A stretch of DNA of 64,000 nt from assembly GCF_000186265.1 (NCBI RefSeq), contig NC_014934.1, positions 1,550,001 through 1,614,000 on the forward strand, in the 5' to 3' direction. Positions 18,425 to 27,227 of the stretch are shown here, piece after piece. The translations under genes were made by a program, and so were the position numbers. The notes beneath the pieces were generated by a model. The model searched no databases. It saw only the letters and a list, made by a program, of their open reading frames with translations, and had not been told where the DNA came from. Numbering within the stretch: the stretch's first letter is position 1; each line of letters starts with the position of its first letter. This DNA comes from Cellulophaga algicola DSM 14237. Lineage in GTDB: Bacteria > Bacteroidota > Bacteroidia > Flavobacteriales > Flavobacteriaceae.

Positions 18425-18521
18425 GTGTTGATTTGATAATAATCAGCCTAAGGTTTTGATATATCAATAATTAACTAGGAACAAAATAGTCGCAACAAGA
18501 TAAAATTCCTACGTAATTAGG

Positions 18522-19397
18522 CTAAGAAATAGTAGTTCTATACGCCTTAGGAGACATCCCTATAGCGCGTTTAAAATATTTTACAAAATAGGAGTCGTCC
18601 TCAAAACCTAAACGAAATGCTACTTCATTTATAGGTAAATTCGTAAATTTCAATAATCGTTTAGCTTCCAATACTATACGTTCTTTAATCAACGCTGATG
18701 GTGCTTTATCGACCACACTTTTAGTAATGGTGGTCAAGGTTTTAGCCGAAGTATTTAGCAAATTGGCATAGTCGCTTATTGCTAATCCGTTTTTATAATG
18801 GACTTCAATTAGGTCTTTAAATTTAAAAAACTGCCGCTCATAATGGTTATTTATCTGCAGCTTTCTACTTTGATCCGCATAATGAATACGCTCCATGGTT
18901 ATTAGTAGGGATTTCAGTAAAAAACGAATCATATCTTCATGACCAAAACTTAGTTTATTGGGCAATTCTTTTTCTATTAATTCGATATGATGTGTTGCAA
19001 TTTTCACCGTATTGCTATCCAATAAATAGCAAGGGTTTTGCTCGATATTGAAAATGTTATATTTCAAAAAAATATCAACATCTGAATGCATAAAAAAACT
19101 TTCATTAAAATGAATTAACCAACCTTCTACATCTAGGTTATCATCAAAAAAATGAATCTGATCTTTATTCGTGAAAAGCACCATGTTCTCTTTAATCTCA
19201 TACGAATTGAAATCTACGGTATGCGTACCTCCTGCATTGAAAAACCATAATAATTGATAGTAACTATGTGAATGGGGTATGGCTGCTTTTTCTGGATTTT
19301 TTTTTCGATAACTTTTTAAATCATGCAACTGAAACTGCAACTTATTGGGGTGCGCTTTATGTAGGTGGTATTGCTCTATTTTTTGAGATTCTTTCAC
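18522..19397 (-). CDS. AraC family transcriptional regulator
   Basis: A 291-residue regulator. The N-terminal half is a cupin-like sensing domain (HSHSYYQLLWFFNAGG near 45-60). The C-terminal 100 residues hold the two helix-turn-helix units; the second has the family signature INEVAFRLGFEDDSYFVKYFKR and ends GMSPKAYR. It overlaps the amine oxidase gene by four bases (ATGA type), so it is the last gene of the SDR / AhpD-like / amine oxidase operon and probably regulates it. It is not an obvious candidate for the nitrate operators, because those fit NarL sites. Confidence 0.93.
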   Translation of the reverse strand: MKESQKIEQYHLHKAHPNKLQFQLHDLKSYRKKNPEKAAIPHSHSYYQLLWFFNAGGTHTVDFNSYEIKENMVLFTNKDQIHFFDDNLDVEGWLIHFNESFFMHSDVDIFLKYNIFNIEQNPCYLLDSNTVKIATHHIELIEKELPNKLSFGHEDMIRFLLKSLLITMERIHYADQSRKLQINNHYERQFFKFKDLIEVHYKNGLAISDYANLLNTSAKTLTTITKSVVDKAPSALIKERIVLEAKRLLKFTNLPINEVAFRLGFEDDSYFVKYFKRAIGMSPKAYRTTIS

Positions 19398-20440
19398 TTA
19401 TGTTTTAATTTTTCGGCTGCTAATTTTCCACTATAAATAGCACCATCCATATAACCTCCATGCAAGGGCGATGTTTCTGCGCCAGAAAATAAGAGTTTTC
19501 CGTTCATGTAAGAGTCGGCAAAAACAGGGTTTCCATACGCGGGACTCATATAAATAGATTTAATGGTATCACAAGAAGTATTTTTATCTTGAGACCAATC
19601 TTTTTCCTCATAAGAGGTGTAATCCATAATTTCTTCACCTAAATATTTAGTAAGGTACGCAAGAATTTTTGCTTGTCGTTCTTCAGGAGTTAAATCTCTC
19701 AGTGCTTCATTTACAAAGCCCATTAAACCAAATTCCGTTTCCCCATAATTGGTATGATCATACAATTCTGTCACAGCACCCACTTGCCCTATGACCGTTC
19801 CTGACAAATTTCTAGCTTTCCAAAAGGGTTGCTTAAATTTTAGCCCAACCTTTATAGCATTACTCATCCAGGTATGTGTTTTTTTCATCACCTCAGTAAC
19901 ATTATTAGGTAATTCTGGCAAAAAATCAATTCGTGCTGCAATACGTGGTGGAATGGTACTAACTACTTTTTCTGCGCTATACGCGGCTTTATTGGTCACT
20001 ACTTTTATACTATCTCCGAGATCTTCTATAGCGAGAACTGTGGTATCTGTATGTATTTGATTTAAAAAAGGTGTTGCTAATTTTTTAATTAGAGCAGTAG
20101 ACCCTCCTGCAATTCTGTGTGCCGATGGCGCATTAGGATCATTTTGAAAATAATGCTCTGGAGCCATAGTACTATACACTAAAACACTCTGCCCTTTAGC
20201 ATATTGAGGAAATTTTTCAATCTTCAACTCCCTCAATAGACCAGCCACATGGGTGTGATGATTTTGAAACCAAGTAGCGCCAAAATCGATCTGATTAGTG
20301 GTCAAAATTCTACCTCCAATGGTTGCTCTAGCATCTAAAACAATAATAGCTGTTTCTCCCGCTTTATACAACTCATATGCTGTTGTTAATCCTGAAAGGC
20401 CTGCGCCTATTATTAAGTATTTAGAGGTAGTTTTTATCAT
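19394..20440 (-). CDS. Flavin-containing amine oxidase (MAO-like)
   Basis: A 348-residue FAD protein. The N-terminal dinucleotide fold is IIGAGLSGLTTAYELYKAGE, followed by an acidic residue and GGRILT, the GG doublet motif of the amine oxidase family. The C-terminal region has GAETSPLHGGYMDGAIYSG, the second FAD-binding segment. It is shorter than typical monoamine oxidases (about 450), so it is a compact member; the substrate is unknown. It overlaps AraC by 4 bases and the AhpD-like gene by 1 base, so all three are co-translated. Confidence 0.9.
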   Translation of the reverse strand: MIKTTSKYLIIGAGLSGLTTAYELYKAGETAIIVLDARATIGGRILTTNQIDFGATWFQNHHTHVAGLLRELKIEKFPQYAKGQSVLVYSTMAPEHYFQNDPNAPSAHRIAGGSTALIKKLATPFLNQIHTDTTVLAIEDLGDSIKVVTNKAAYSAEKVVSTIPPRIAARIDFLPELPNNVTEVMKKTHTWMSNAIKVGLKFKQPFWKARNLSGTVIGQVGAVTELYDHTNYGETEFGLMGFVNEALRDLTPEERQAKILAYLTKYLGEEIMDYTSYEEKDWSQDKNTSCDTIKSIYMSPAYGNPVFADSYMNGKLLFSGAETSPLHGGYMDGAIYSGKLAAEKLKHK

Positions 20441-20745
20441 TATTTATTCATTAAATGAGTTCCATGAACCACGGCCGCTCCTGCTCTTAAGGCAGCTGCG
20501 ACAAAGGTTACTTCTGCTAATTCTTCTTGTGTAGCTCCCGCTTTAATGGCTTGCTCTTTATGTATTTCTAAACAATAAGGGCACTGTGTTGTTAACGCTA
20601 CAGCTATCGCAATTAATTCTTTGTATTTTTTAGGAATTACGCCATCACTCAAAGCTTCTTTATCAAAAGCTTGAAATGCTTTCATAGCCGGACTCGCATT
20701 TTTTTCCAAAGCACCTAAGTGCTTTAAGTTATCCATTGTATACAT
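20440..20745 (-). CDS. Carboxymuconolactone decarboxylase / AhpD-like protein
   Basis: A 101-residue protein of the CMD family. The redox motif CPYCLEIH (CxxC...H, about residues 57-64) is that of AhpD-like alkylhydroperoxidases and not of true carboxymuconolactone decarboxylases, so a peroxidase or thiol-redox role is likelier. The surrounding helices (KYKELIAIAVALTTQ and EELAEVTFVAAALRAGA) fit. It lies 74 bases downstream of the SDR gene and overlaps the amine oxidase by one base. Confidence 0.9.
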   Translation of the reverse strand: MYTMDNLKHLGALEKNASPAMKAFQAFDKEALSDGVIPKKYKELIAIAVALTTQCPYCLEIHKEQAIKAGATQEELAEVTFVAAALRAGAAVVHGTHLMNK

Positions 20746-20819
20746 CTAATTTAAATTTTATAAAGATTAAAAAAATAAGATAAGACACCCCTCTTACCCG
20801 CTATTAAAAACTTGAATTT

Positions 20820-21569
20820 TTAATTTCTACCAGACATTACACCACCATCAGTATCCCAAATGGCTCCTGTTACCCATGATGCTTTATCTGACAACAAAAA
20901 GTGTATGGTTTCCGCTACATCTTCTGGCTGACCTATTCTTCCAATGGGATGAAACGCATTAAACCCTTTTAAAGCTTCATGTGCCTTATCATTATCACCA
21001 AAAACACTATCGTAAACAGGTGTTTCTACAACAGCAGGAGAAACCGCATTCACGCGAATTTTATGATCAGCAAGTTCCATGGCTAAGTGCTGCGTAAGCG
21101 AGTGCAAACCTGCTTTTTGCATAGAATAGGCCGAAGACGGAGTTGCCTTTACCGCTTGTTTCGCCCACATAGAACCAACATTTACAATTGCCCCACCACC
21201 TGTTGCTGCCATTTTTTTTGCTGCATTTTGAGTGATAAAAAAGAACCCACGGTTTAAATTCTGATACGAATCATAATCTTCAATAGTATGCTCTAAAAAA
21301 GGTTTAGGTCCAAAAATTCCAGATGCATTTACTAAATAATCTAAATTTTCCCAACGATCAATTACACTATTTAATTCGCTTACCGCTGCTATATTTGTAA
21401 TATCAACCTTATGACAATGTAAACCTTCTGAAACTTCATTTTTAAAAGCATTTAATTTATGCTCATTGGTTCCCACAATATGCACTTCTACACCTTCTTT
21501 CAAAAGTCTTTTTGCTGTTGCTTTCCCTATTCCGCTACTTCCACCTATAATTAATGCTGTCTTTTTCAT
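20820..21569 (-). CDS. Short-chain dehydrogenase/reductase
   Basis: A 249-residue classical SDR. It has the TGxxxGxG-like cofactor motif [16 protein letters not shown] (7-22), NASG near 85, and the catalytic set with the Ser in GSMWAKQ and YSMQK (Tyr and Lys) near 150-160. The C-terminus [10 protein letters not shown] is typical. It oxidises or reduces a small alcohol or ketone with NAD(P); substrate unknown. It heads the SDR / AhpD-like / amine oxidase / AraC operon and has its own promoter. Confidence 0.93.
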   Translation of the reverse strand: MKKTALIIGGSSGIGKATAKRLLKEGVEVHIVGTNEHKLNAFKNEVSEGLHCHKVDITNIAAVSELNSVIDRWENLDYLVNASGIFGPKPFLEHTIEDYDSYQNLNRGFFFITQNAAKKMAATGGGAIVNVGSMWAKQAVKATPSSAYSMQKAGLHSLTQHLAMELADHKIRVNAVSPAVVETPVYDSVFGDNDKAHEALKGFNAFHPIGRIGQPEDVAETIHFLLSDKASWVTGAIWDTDGGVMSGRN

Positions 21570-21601
21570 TTGTTTATTTTTTTATTTATAAAACTTAAGC
21601 G

Positions 21602-21609
21602 CAAAATTA
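21602..21609 (-). promoter_or_regulatory. Probable -7 box for the SDR operon
   Basis: TAATTTTG on the minus strand fits TAnnTTTG, 32 bases before the SDR start codon. Confidence 0.55.
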
Positions 21610-21689
21610 TTGGTTACTTATAGTTTGTTATGGTAGGTACTAGAGAGAAAATGGTACTTTTAGGAAGTAAAACTTTTTTTTAAATTAAA

Positions 21690-22445
21690 ATGAGCAAACC
21701 AACAACGATTAAAGAAGTTCTTATGGAACTTGATCTTATTATTGAATCTTGCATTACAAAAAATAGTCGTTTGGGTCTTTTTGCGTATTTATATCGGCGA
21801 ACAACTGCAGAAATTTTGAAAGAAGTTGAGCGTGGTGGTTTTGAAAATAATAAACAATTAGAACAGATGGATGTAGCTTTTGCAAATCTTTATATAAATG
21901 CGTATAAGGATTACAATTCCGGAAAAAAAGTGAGTGCTTCTTGGCTATTTTCTTTTGAAAACGCAGGAGAAGAGCTAACCATTCTACAACACATTATGTT
22001 AGGAGTAAATGCGCATATAAATCTAGATTTAGGGATTGCTACTGCAGCAACTATGTACGGAAAAGAACTTACGCTTATTGAAAATGATTTTAATAAAGTG
22101 AATGATATTCTTTTTACGATCACCAATGAAATGCAGGACCGCTTAAGTCGTGTTTCCCCATTACTTTTTCTTTTAGATTTACTGGGAAAAAATACGGATG
22201 AAAAAGTAATAGATTTTAGTATGCGGAAAGCCAGAGAACAATCCTGGAACAGTGCTAATCTTCTATGGGCTCTTGACGAAACTCAAAAGCCAGAAGCCAT
22301 TGCTAAAATAGAACTATTGGTGGTCGCATTAGCCAAATTTATAAAAGATCCAAAATCTAAACTAATTGCTTACGTACTGAAAGGAATTAGGTCCTTTGAA
22401 GAAAAGAATGTAGGGCTAGTAATTTCTAAACTACAGAAAGACTAA
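21690..22445 (+). CDS. DUF5995 family protein
   Basis: A 251-residue helical cytoplasmic protein, without signal peptide. Its pattern, with RLGLFAYLYRRTT near 27, QLEQMDVAFANLYINAY near 60 and the histidine motif LQHIMLGVNAHINLDLGIA near 105, fits the DUF5995 family, whose function is not known. The conserved His/Asn/Asp in HINLDLG suggest a metal or ligand site. It converges on the NarL-like regulator gene, with three bases between the stops. Confidence 0.75.
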   Translation: MSKPTTIKEVLMELDLIIESCITKNSRLGLFAYLYRRTTAEILKEVERGGFENNKQLEQMDVAFANLYINAYKDYNSGKKVSASWLFSFENAGEELTILQHIMLGVNAHINLDLGIATAATMYGKELTLIENDFNKVNDILFTITNEMQDRLSRVSPLLFLLDLLGKNTDEKVIDFSMRKAREQSWNSANLLWALDETQKPEAIAKIELLVVALAKFIKDPKSKLIAYVLKGIRSFEEKNVGLVISKLQKD

Positions 22446-22448
22446 ACT

Positions 22449-23120
22449 TTAAACTAAATTAAATTCTTGGGCTTTTTTAGATAGATCAATAAGGTTCTTA
22501 ACATCCATCTTACGCATTAAATTAAACCGATGCGTTTCTACGGTACGTTTACTATTCGCTAATTTTTCAGAAATTTGTTTATTCGTCAATCCCGATAAAA
22601 TAAGTTCTAATATCTGAAGTTCTTTGCTGGTCAAATCAAACGGATTATCATTTGATTTCGTAGGTTTTAATTTTTCAGAAATAGGCTTACTTCCACTTAA
22701 AAGGTTGTTGACCAAAACATTTGAAATATCACCACTAAAATACTTACCGCCATGCTGTACCGTACGTATGGCTTTTATAAATTCAGTTTTACCCGTATCT
22801 TTAAGTAAATACCCATTGGCCCCAGCATTAACAGATTTCAAGATATATTCCTCAGAATCATGCATGGACAAAATAATGGTTTTTGTGGTAGTCCCTTGCC
22901 TGTTCAAGATTTCTACAGCATCAATACCATTCATTATAGGCATTCGAATATCAATAATCAGCAAATCCGGCTTTTTTTCATTCACCATGTCTATAGCTTC
23001 TTTACCGTTTGATACCTCTGCAACAACCACTAAATCTTCTTCTTCCTCAAGCAAAGCACGGATACCATCTCTAACTAAAGAATGATCATCTGCTAAAACT
23101 ATTCGTATCGTCTGGTCCAT
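22449..23120 (-). CDS. NarL/FixJ family response regulator
   Basis: A 223-residue regulator: receiver domain with acidic pocket DD at 11-12, phospho-acceptor Asp57 in LLIIDIRMP and Lys107 (YLLKDTG), then a LuxR-type DNA-binding domain (LTSKELQILELILSGLTNKQ, helix TVETHRFNLM). It is the natural partner of the NarX-like sensor kinase at 30817-32667, the only HisKA_3-type kinase here. NarL-family dimers bind 7-2-7 inverted heptamers, and such sites occur at the nasA, narK and nirB promoters. It lies downstream of the porin but has its own -7 box and a terminator separates them. Confidence 0.93.
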   Translation of the reverse strand: MDQTIRIVLADDHSLVRDGIRALLEEEEDLVVVAEVSNGKEAIDMVNEKKPDLLIIDIRMPIMNGIDAVEILNRQGTTTKTIILSMHDSEEYILKSVNAGANGYLLKDTGKTEFIKAIRTVQHGGKYFSGDISNVLVNNLLSGSKPISEKLKPTKSNDNPFDLTSKELQILELILSGLTNKQISEKLANSKRTVETHRFNLMRKMDVKNLIDLSKKAQEFNLV

Positions 23121-23140
23121 ATTTTAATTGCTATTTTTTA

Positions 23141-23164
23141 CAAATATAAATTAAAAAATACGTA
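23141..23164 (-). promoter_or_regulatory. Promoter of the NarL-like regulator with single TACGTA half-site
   Basis: TATATTTG (23141-23148, minus strand) fits TAnnTTTG. One TACGTA (23159-23164) lies just upstream; unlike the other nitrate promoters it does not overlap the -7 box and no second good half-site is visible. It may be weak autoregulation. Confidence 0.5.
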
Positions 23165-23221
23165 GTTGAATACTTAGTACATAGCCCCCTAAAAAGTTCT
23201 ATCTGTTTTAGTGTATTAAAA

Positions 23222-23253
23222 ACTACCACAATGAAAATACGCATTGTGGTAGT
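23222..23253 (-). terminator. Terminator after the porin gene
   Basis: Twelve-base perfect stem ACTACCACAATG / CATTGTGGTAGT with eight-base loop, followed on the minus strand by TTTTAA. It ends the narK-porin transcript. Confidence 0.8.
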
Positions 23254-23276
23254 GTATAAAAACCCTAATCTATTTA

Positions 23277-24560
23277 TTATTTAACGGCTATATTTAAAAA
23301 CTTTGGTTTGATGGTTAACATTACCCATGCCCAGTTTTGACCACCTGCTGCTGCATCTTCTGTAATCCCTTTTAGTTCATACATACCATCACTAGCAAAC
23401 ATCTGAGAATACCCAATTGCAAGTCCATATCCTTTAAATTTCTTTGCATAAACAAGGTCTATTTCTGTTCCTAATGATTTTTCTCCACTAGCTAATTCCT
23501 GTTCTCCACTAAAATTCAAAGCTTTCACCATTAGACTAGAAGTTTCATTTAGTTGAAATTTTGCACTCACATGCACCTCTAATAACCCAATTGAATTTGC
23601 GTGGTTCCCTACGTAGAAATAATCCATAAATCCATTAAATTTATGATTGGTTCCATACAGTGGAAAAAAAGCTCCTGTTTCACCAGCATCGGCATCATTA
23701 CCACTAATGATTTCTACCCCAGCACCCAATGTTATTTTCTCAGACGCTTTTAAGCTAAGGTCTAAACTAGCCAAATAGGCCCCTTTTACATCTACCTCTC
23801 CTTGTCTTTGCCCAGTTTGAACAAAAAAGTTACCGTCTAATCCTAATTTTCCTTTTTTATAGCCTAAATGTGTCCCTATAGTTACTAAACTACTAGTACC
23901 ATCTGCTGTTATTTCATCATCTTCATATTCCTGAAAACCATTATTCAAAACTAATAAACTACCCGAAAAAGTATCCCAGCTTTGTTTCAAATACAAATAT
24001 TGCATTGCTTTATATGAAAAGAAACCTGTTGTGCTATATGCTGTGCCTACAGATGAAAAACCAGACAAGTCTGCTTTATCCTGATTAAATGCCAAACCAA
24101 CATCGAGTAGGAATTTATTTTTTTTATACTTTAAAAGTACCGCATCATGGTTACGAGCTTGTTGCGCCCAATCTAACCCACCCATAATACGCTGATCATC
24201 ATAAGAAATAGATTGTCTCCCAATTTTTGTAGAAAAACCCTCGCCTAAAGTTAATTCTCCCCAAGCTTCAAAAACGGCAAAAGAATTATTTGCATCTGCC
24301 GGTAAAAGTTGTCTATTTTCTCCCCAAGTCATTACATCTTGTAAGCTTAAATATACCTTATACGATTCGTCTACATACCCAAAATTTAAACGTGCTCTAG
24401 TAGAAATTCCAAACCCAGCATCAGCATCTTCTGCTATTGGATTGCCATATCCGTGGCGGTATTCCGTTCGTGGCCTAAACTCACCATCTATCGTAAATTG
24501 TGCACTGATAAATTGCGTGATTAGGCATAGCAATCCTATTGAAAAATATTGCTTGTTCAT
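23277..24560 (-). CDS. Alginate-export-family outer membrane porin
   Basis: A 427-residue protein with a signal peptide (IGLLCLITQFISAQ) and a series of amphipathic strands ending in a C-terminal strand, so an outer-membrane beta barrel. The start of the mature protein, TIDGEFRPRTEYRHGYGN, is typical of the alginate_exp (AlgE-like) family. In nitrate clusters of Bacteroidota such a porin lies next to narK and could let nitrate through the outer membrane; alginate itself is not implied. It is 50 bases downstream of narK and shares its transcript. Confidence 0.8.
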   Translation of the reverse strand: MNKQYFSIGLLCLITQFISAQFTIDGEFRPRTEYRHGYGNPIAEDADAGFGISTRARLNFGYVDESYKVYLSLQDVMTWGENRQLLPADANNSFAVFEAWGELTLGEGFSTKIGRQSISYDDQRIMGGLDWAQQARNHDAVLLKYKKNKFLLDVGLAFNQDKADLSGFSSVGTAYSTTGFFSYKAMQYLYLKQSWDTFSGSLLVLNNGFQEYEDDEITADGTSSLVTIGTHLGYKKGKLGLDGNFFVQTGQRQGEVDVKGAYLASLDLSLKASEKITLGAGVEIISGNDADAGETGAFFPLYGTNHKFNGFMDYFYVGNHANSIGLLEVHVSAKFQLNETSSLMVKALNFSGEQELASGEKSLGTEIDLVYAKKFKGYGLAIGYSQMFASDGMYELKGITEDAAAGGQNWAWVMLTIKPKFLNIAVK

Positions 24561-24610
24561 TTTTCTTATTTTTTTATTGATTTATTTAATTCTAAATAGT
24601 GTTACTTCCT

Positions 24611-26017
24611 TTATTTATCGGCCATTTGAAGTTTGCCTGACTCTCCTCGTACAGTTTCCTCTGAAGTTGCAAATTTTATAGTGAGTGATAATAGAGCAGC
24701 GACTAAAATACAAGCTCCGATTACAAAATAACCTCCCGAAACTGCAGAAGCAGATGCTACGGTTTGCGCTGCTTCTATAGCCTCTTGTCCTAGACCTTTG
24801 CTGGAAGTAATAGCAGCACTCTCTGCAACAGCAGATTTAGACTTTAGTAATATTGCTGCCAAAAAAGCGCCAACATTACCACCTGCACCTACGATACCCG
24901 AAATAGAACCAATTGCTTTTTTATTTATAAATGGAACCACTGAAAACGTAGCTCCTTCTGCCATTTGTACTGTTAAACTAAAGGCTATTAAAAAAATCAT
25001 ACCTACTACTAAACTCGTCGTCATAGAAAAGAAAGAAAGCATAATACCTTCCGCAGCTAAAATAACTGCTAAGAAAATTACACGACCACGTAAGCCTTTA
25101 CTATTCCCAAACTTATCTCCGAAATAACCTCCAAGCGTACGAGCAAAAATATTCATTAAAGCAAAAGATAAGACTAGGTTTCCCGCAAAGGTTCTATCTA
25201 GTCCAAATCTATTTTGAAGATAATCATCCATAGTTCCATACACCGTTAATTCAATTCCGAAACAAGCGGCATAGACTAAAAATAATATCCAAACTCTGTA
25301 ATCTTTTAATACGCTACCAAATGATGCTTCGTCTTTTTTAAAGACTGGCATTTCGCCTTTTTCTTTTAATTCAGCAAAATTTCCTTCTGGAGTATCTTTT
25401 GTAAAAAAGTAATATACTAAGCCCATTAAAAGACATAAAACTCCTGCAATAACCATAGAGTAACGCCAAGCTATTTCATCTGCCACACCAAAAGCTACAA
25501 CAGCTGCAGCTATTAAGGGCATACCTAAACGGTTCGCTCCACCTCCTAAATTTCCCCATCCAGCAGATGTTGCATTTGCTGTACCTACAATATTTGCAGC
25601 AAACATTATAGAAGTATGAAATTGTGTAATGACAAAAGATGCTCCAATGAAGCCTATAAAGAACCTACATATTAAAAATTGCATAGGTGTTTGCACAAAA
25701 CCAAGCAACATTACCGGAATTGCTCCCAATACTAATAAATAAGTATAACATAACCTTGGGCCGTATTTATCACATAATTTCCCAATAGCCAAACGAGCAA
25801 ATACTGTACCTGAGACTGCTAATATAATTGAATTCCATTTTTGAGAAGGCGTCAATCCTAAATCCTTAACTACGTCTGGCATAAAAGGTACTATTCCAAA
25901 CCAAGCGAAAAAGCAAAGAAAGAATGCTAATGATGTAATCCAAAAAGTTTTCATTTGAATACTCTTAAAATCACGTAAGTTTAATTTCGTGGCCTTGTTT
26001 GATGTCTTATTTATCAT
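24611..26017 (-). CDS. narK: Nitrate/nitrite transporter, MFS family
   Basis: A 468-residue major facilitator protein with 12 expected membrane helices. The N-terminal FFLCFFAWFGIVPFMPDVV and the loop RLAIGKLCDKYGPR are characteristic, as are the nitrate-signature Gly-rich helices GNLGGGANRLGMPL near 165 and SGIVGAGGNVGAFLA near 390. It brings nitrate into the cytoplasm (or exchanges it for nitrite). First gene of the narK-porin operon; its promoter has three tandem TACGTA-type half-sites ending on a TAnnTTTG box. Confidence 0.93.
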   Translation of the reverse strand: MINKTSNKATKLNLRDFKSIQMKTFWITSLAFFLCFFAWFGIVPFMPDVVKDLGLTPSQKWNSIILAVSGTVFARLAIGKLCDKYGPRLCYTYLLVLGAIPVMLLGFVQTPMQFLICRFFIGFIGASFVITQFHTSIMFAANIVGTANATSAGWGNLGGGANRLGMPLIAAAVVAFGVADEIAWRYSMVIAGVLCLLMGLVYYFFTKDTPEGNFAELKEKGEMPVFKKDEASFGSVLKDYRVWILFLVYAACFGIELTVYGTMDDYLQNRFGLDRTFAGNLVLSFALMNIFARTLGGYFGDKFGNSKGLRGRVIFLAVILAAEGIMLSFFSMTTSLVVGMIFLIAFSLTVQMAEGATFSVVPFINKKAIGSISGIVGAGGNVGAFLAAILLKSKSAVAESAAITSSKGLGQEAIEAAQTVASASAVSGGYFVIGACILVAALLSLTIKFATSEETVRGESGKLQMADK

Positions 26018-26059
26018 ATTTTCTATTTTAGAAGGTTAAACACTGATCTGCTTACGATT

Positions 26060-26091
26060 CAAAAATAAGTATAAATACGTATTTATACGTA
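26060..26091 (-). promoter_or_regulatory. NarL-like operator and promoter of narK
   Basis: Three half-sites in one phase, with 4-base spacers: TACGTA (26086), TACGTA (26076) and the degenerate TAAGTA (26066). The first two form TACGTAT-TT-ATACGTA, a perfect 7-2-7 inverted repeat. The third overlaps the -7 box TATTTTTG (26060-26067, minus strand). One more TACGTA lies at 26119-26124. Confidence 0.75.
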
Positions 26092-26253
26092 TCTATATGA
26101 TCATTATAAGTATACAAGTACGTATTTTTATCAAACTGGTAGAATTTATGCAGAAATTCTAGTAAAAAGAAAAAAAAGAGAAGTATGCATTGAAAAATTC
26201 ATATTTATTAGCCCTTATGAATTTAACTAAGTCACTAAAAATGAAGTGATTCA

Positions 26254-26309
26254 CCGATATAATAATCAGCAAATGGATCAAGGCAGAACCAAAATACTGA
26301 TTATATCGG
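26254..26309 (-). repeat. Imperfect inverted repeat downstream of cobA
   Basis: CCGATATAATAATCAG (26254-26269) and CTGATTATATCGG (26297-26309) can pair, with one 3-base bulge and a 27-base loop. There is no T-run, so it is at best a weak terminator of the cobA transcript. The rest of the 309 bases between narK and cobA holds the narK operator and nothing else I can recognise. Confidence 0.4.
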
Positions 26310-26326
26310 CTATTAAACTAAGTGAA

Positions 26327-27100
26327 CTATAAACTAGAGTGTAAAACGCGCTGAAGTTCTTCTTCAAAAAATGAAGGATGTTCTGCCACAACATCGCCAA
26401 CAACAATAATACCTGGTAATGAAGTATTTATCTGATGCAACCGCTCCTCTCTAGTACATAAGGTACCTGTAATACAAACCTCTTTATCTAAGGTGCCATT
26501 CTGTATAATTGCAAAAGGAGTGATGCCTTTTCTATATTTTGCTATTTCCGCAGCGATTTCATTAAACTTACGTACTCCCATTAATATAACAAGGGTTGCA
26601 GATGATTGTGCTGCCAATTTAAGATCCTGAGAAAAAGAACCCTCTTTTTTAGTTGCTGTCATTACCCAAAAACTACTGCTAATTCCCCTTCGAGTTACAG
26701 GAATACCTTGACTAGCGGGGACCGAAATAGCACTACTGATACCTGGAATAACGGTTACTGGTATTCCAAAAGATGCTACATACTCTATTTCTTCACTTGC
26801 TCTACCAAACACAAAAGGATCTCCTCCTTTTAAACGAACCACATGCCCGTAGGTATAGGCGTTTTCTACAATTAACCTATTAATGTCCTCTTGCGTAAAA
26901 GAATGCTTCCCACAACGTTTACCTACGTATATTTTTGGAATATGCTCATCAATTTCATCAAGTAATTCTTGACTTATTAAAGCATCATATAGAATTACTG
27001 ATGCCTCCTGCAAAACCTTAAAACCTCTTCGTGTGATAAGGTCACTACTACCAGGACCTGCACCTACTAAACTAACTCTTGGATTATTGCTAGACATCAT
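26327..27100 (-). CDS. cobA: Uroporphyrinogen-III C-methyltransferase
   Basis: A 257-residue single-domain SUMT. It methylates uroporphyrinogen III twice with SAM to precorrin-2, here for siroheme needed by NirB. Motifs: VSLVGAGPGSSDLITRRG at the N-terminus, VRLKGGDPFVFGRASEE near 85, VIPGISSAISVPASQGIPVT near 115, and TLVILMGV near 165. It has no fused CysG dehydrogenase/ferrochelatase part, so these activities must be coded elsewhere. It is divergent from nirB across 127 bases holding operators for both. Confidence 0.96.
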   Translation of the reverse strand: MMSSNNPRVSLVGAGPGSSDLITRRGFKVLQEASVILYDALISQELLDEIDEHIPKIYVGKRCGKHSFTQEDINRLIVENAYTYGHVVRLKGGDPFVFGRASEEIEYVASFGIPVTVIPGISSAISVPASQGIPVTRRGISSSFWVMTATKKEGSFSQDLKLAAQSSATLVILMGVRKFNEIAAEIAKYRKGITPFAIIQNGTLDKEVCITGTLCTREERLHQINTSLPGIIVVGDVVAEHPSFFEEELQRVLHSSL

Positions 27101-27140
27101 AATTTCTAATTTTAAAGGTGAAGAATTATTAATATGACAA

Positions 27141-27152
27141 CAAACCTACGTA
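27141..27152 (-). promoter_or_regulatory. Promoter of cobA with TACGTA half-site on the -7 box
   Basis: TAGGTTTG (27141-27148, minus strand) fits TAnnTTTG and is overlapped by TACGTA (27147-27152) in the same register as at nasA, narK and nirB. The second half-site is poor. Confidence 0.6.
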
Positions 27153-27179
27153 TTTATTTTTATAAAATTACTTAAAATA

Positions 27180-27201
27180 TACGTAATTATACGTACTTTT
27201 G
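27180..27201 (+). promoter_or_regulatory. NarL-like operator and promoter of nirB
   Basis: TACGTAA-TT-ATACGTA at 27180-27195 is a 7-2-7 inverted repeat with one mismatch. It runs into the -7 box TACTTTTG (27194-27201). The nirB start codon is 26 bases after the box. A further TACGTA overlaps the start codon (27223-27228). Confidence 0.75.
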
Positions 27202-27227
27202 CTTCATAACATGATAAAGACGTACGT

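Noticed and set aside
18354-18467. Upstream extension of the nitrate reductase frame by 38 codons
   Set aside because: It reads through the operator and -7 box at 18402-18424; the family begins shortly before the first Fe-S Cys, as with ATG 18353.
23277-24560. Alginate export as actual function of the porin
   Set aside because: Only the family name is implied; the gene is coupled to narK and no alginate genes are near.
24797-25130. Opposite-strand frames inside narK, nasA, nirB and other long genes
   Set aside because: They have no start context, low-complexity Ser/Pro-rich composition and lie fully inside well-supported genes.
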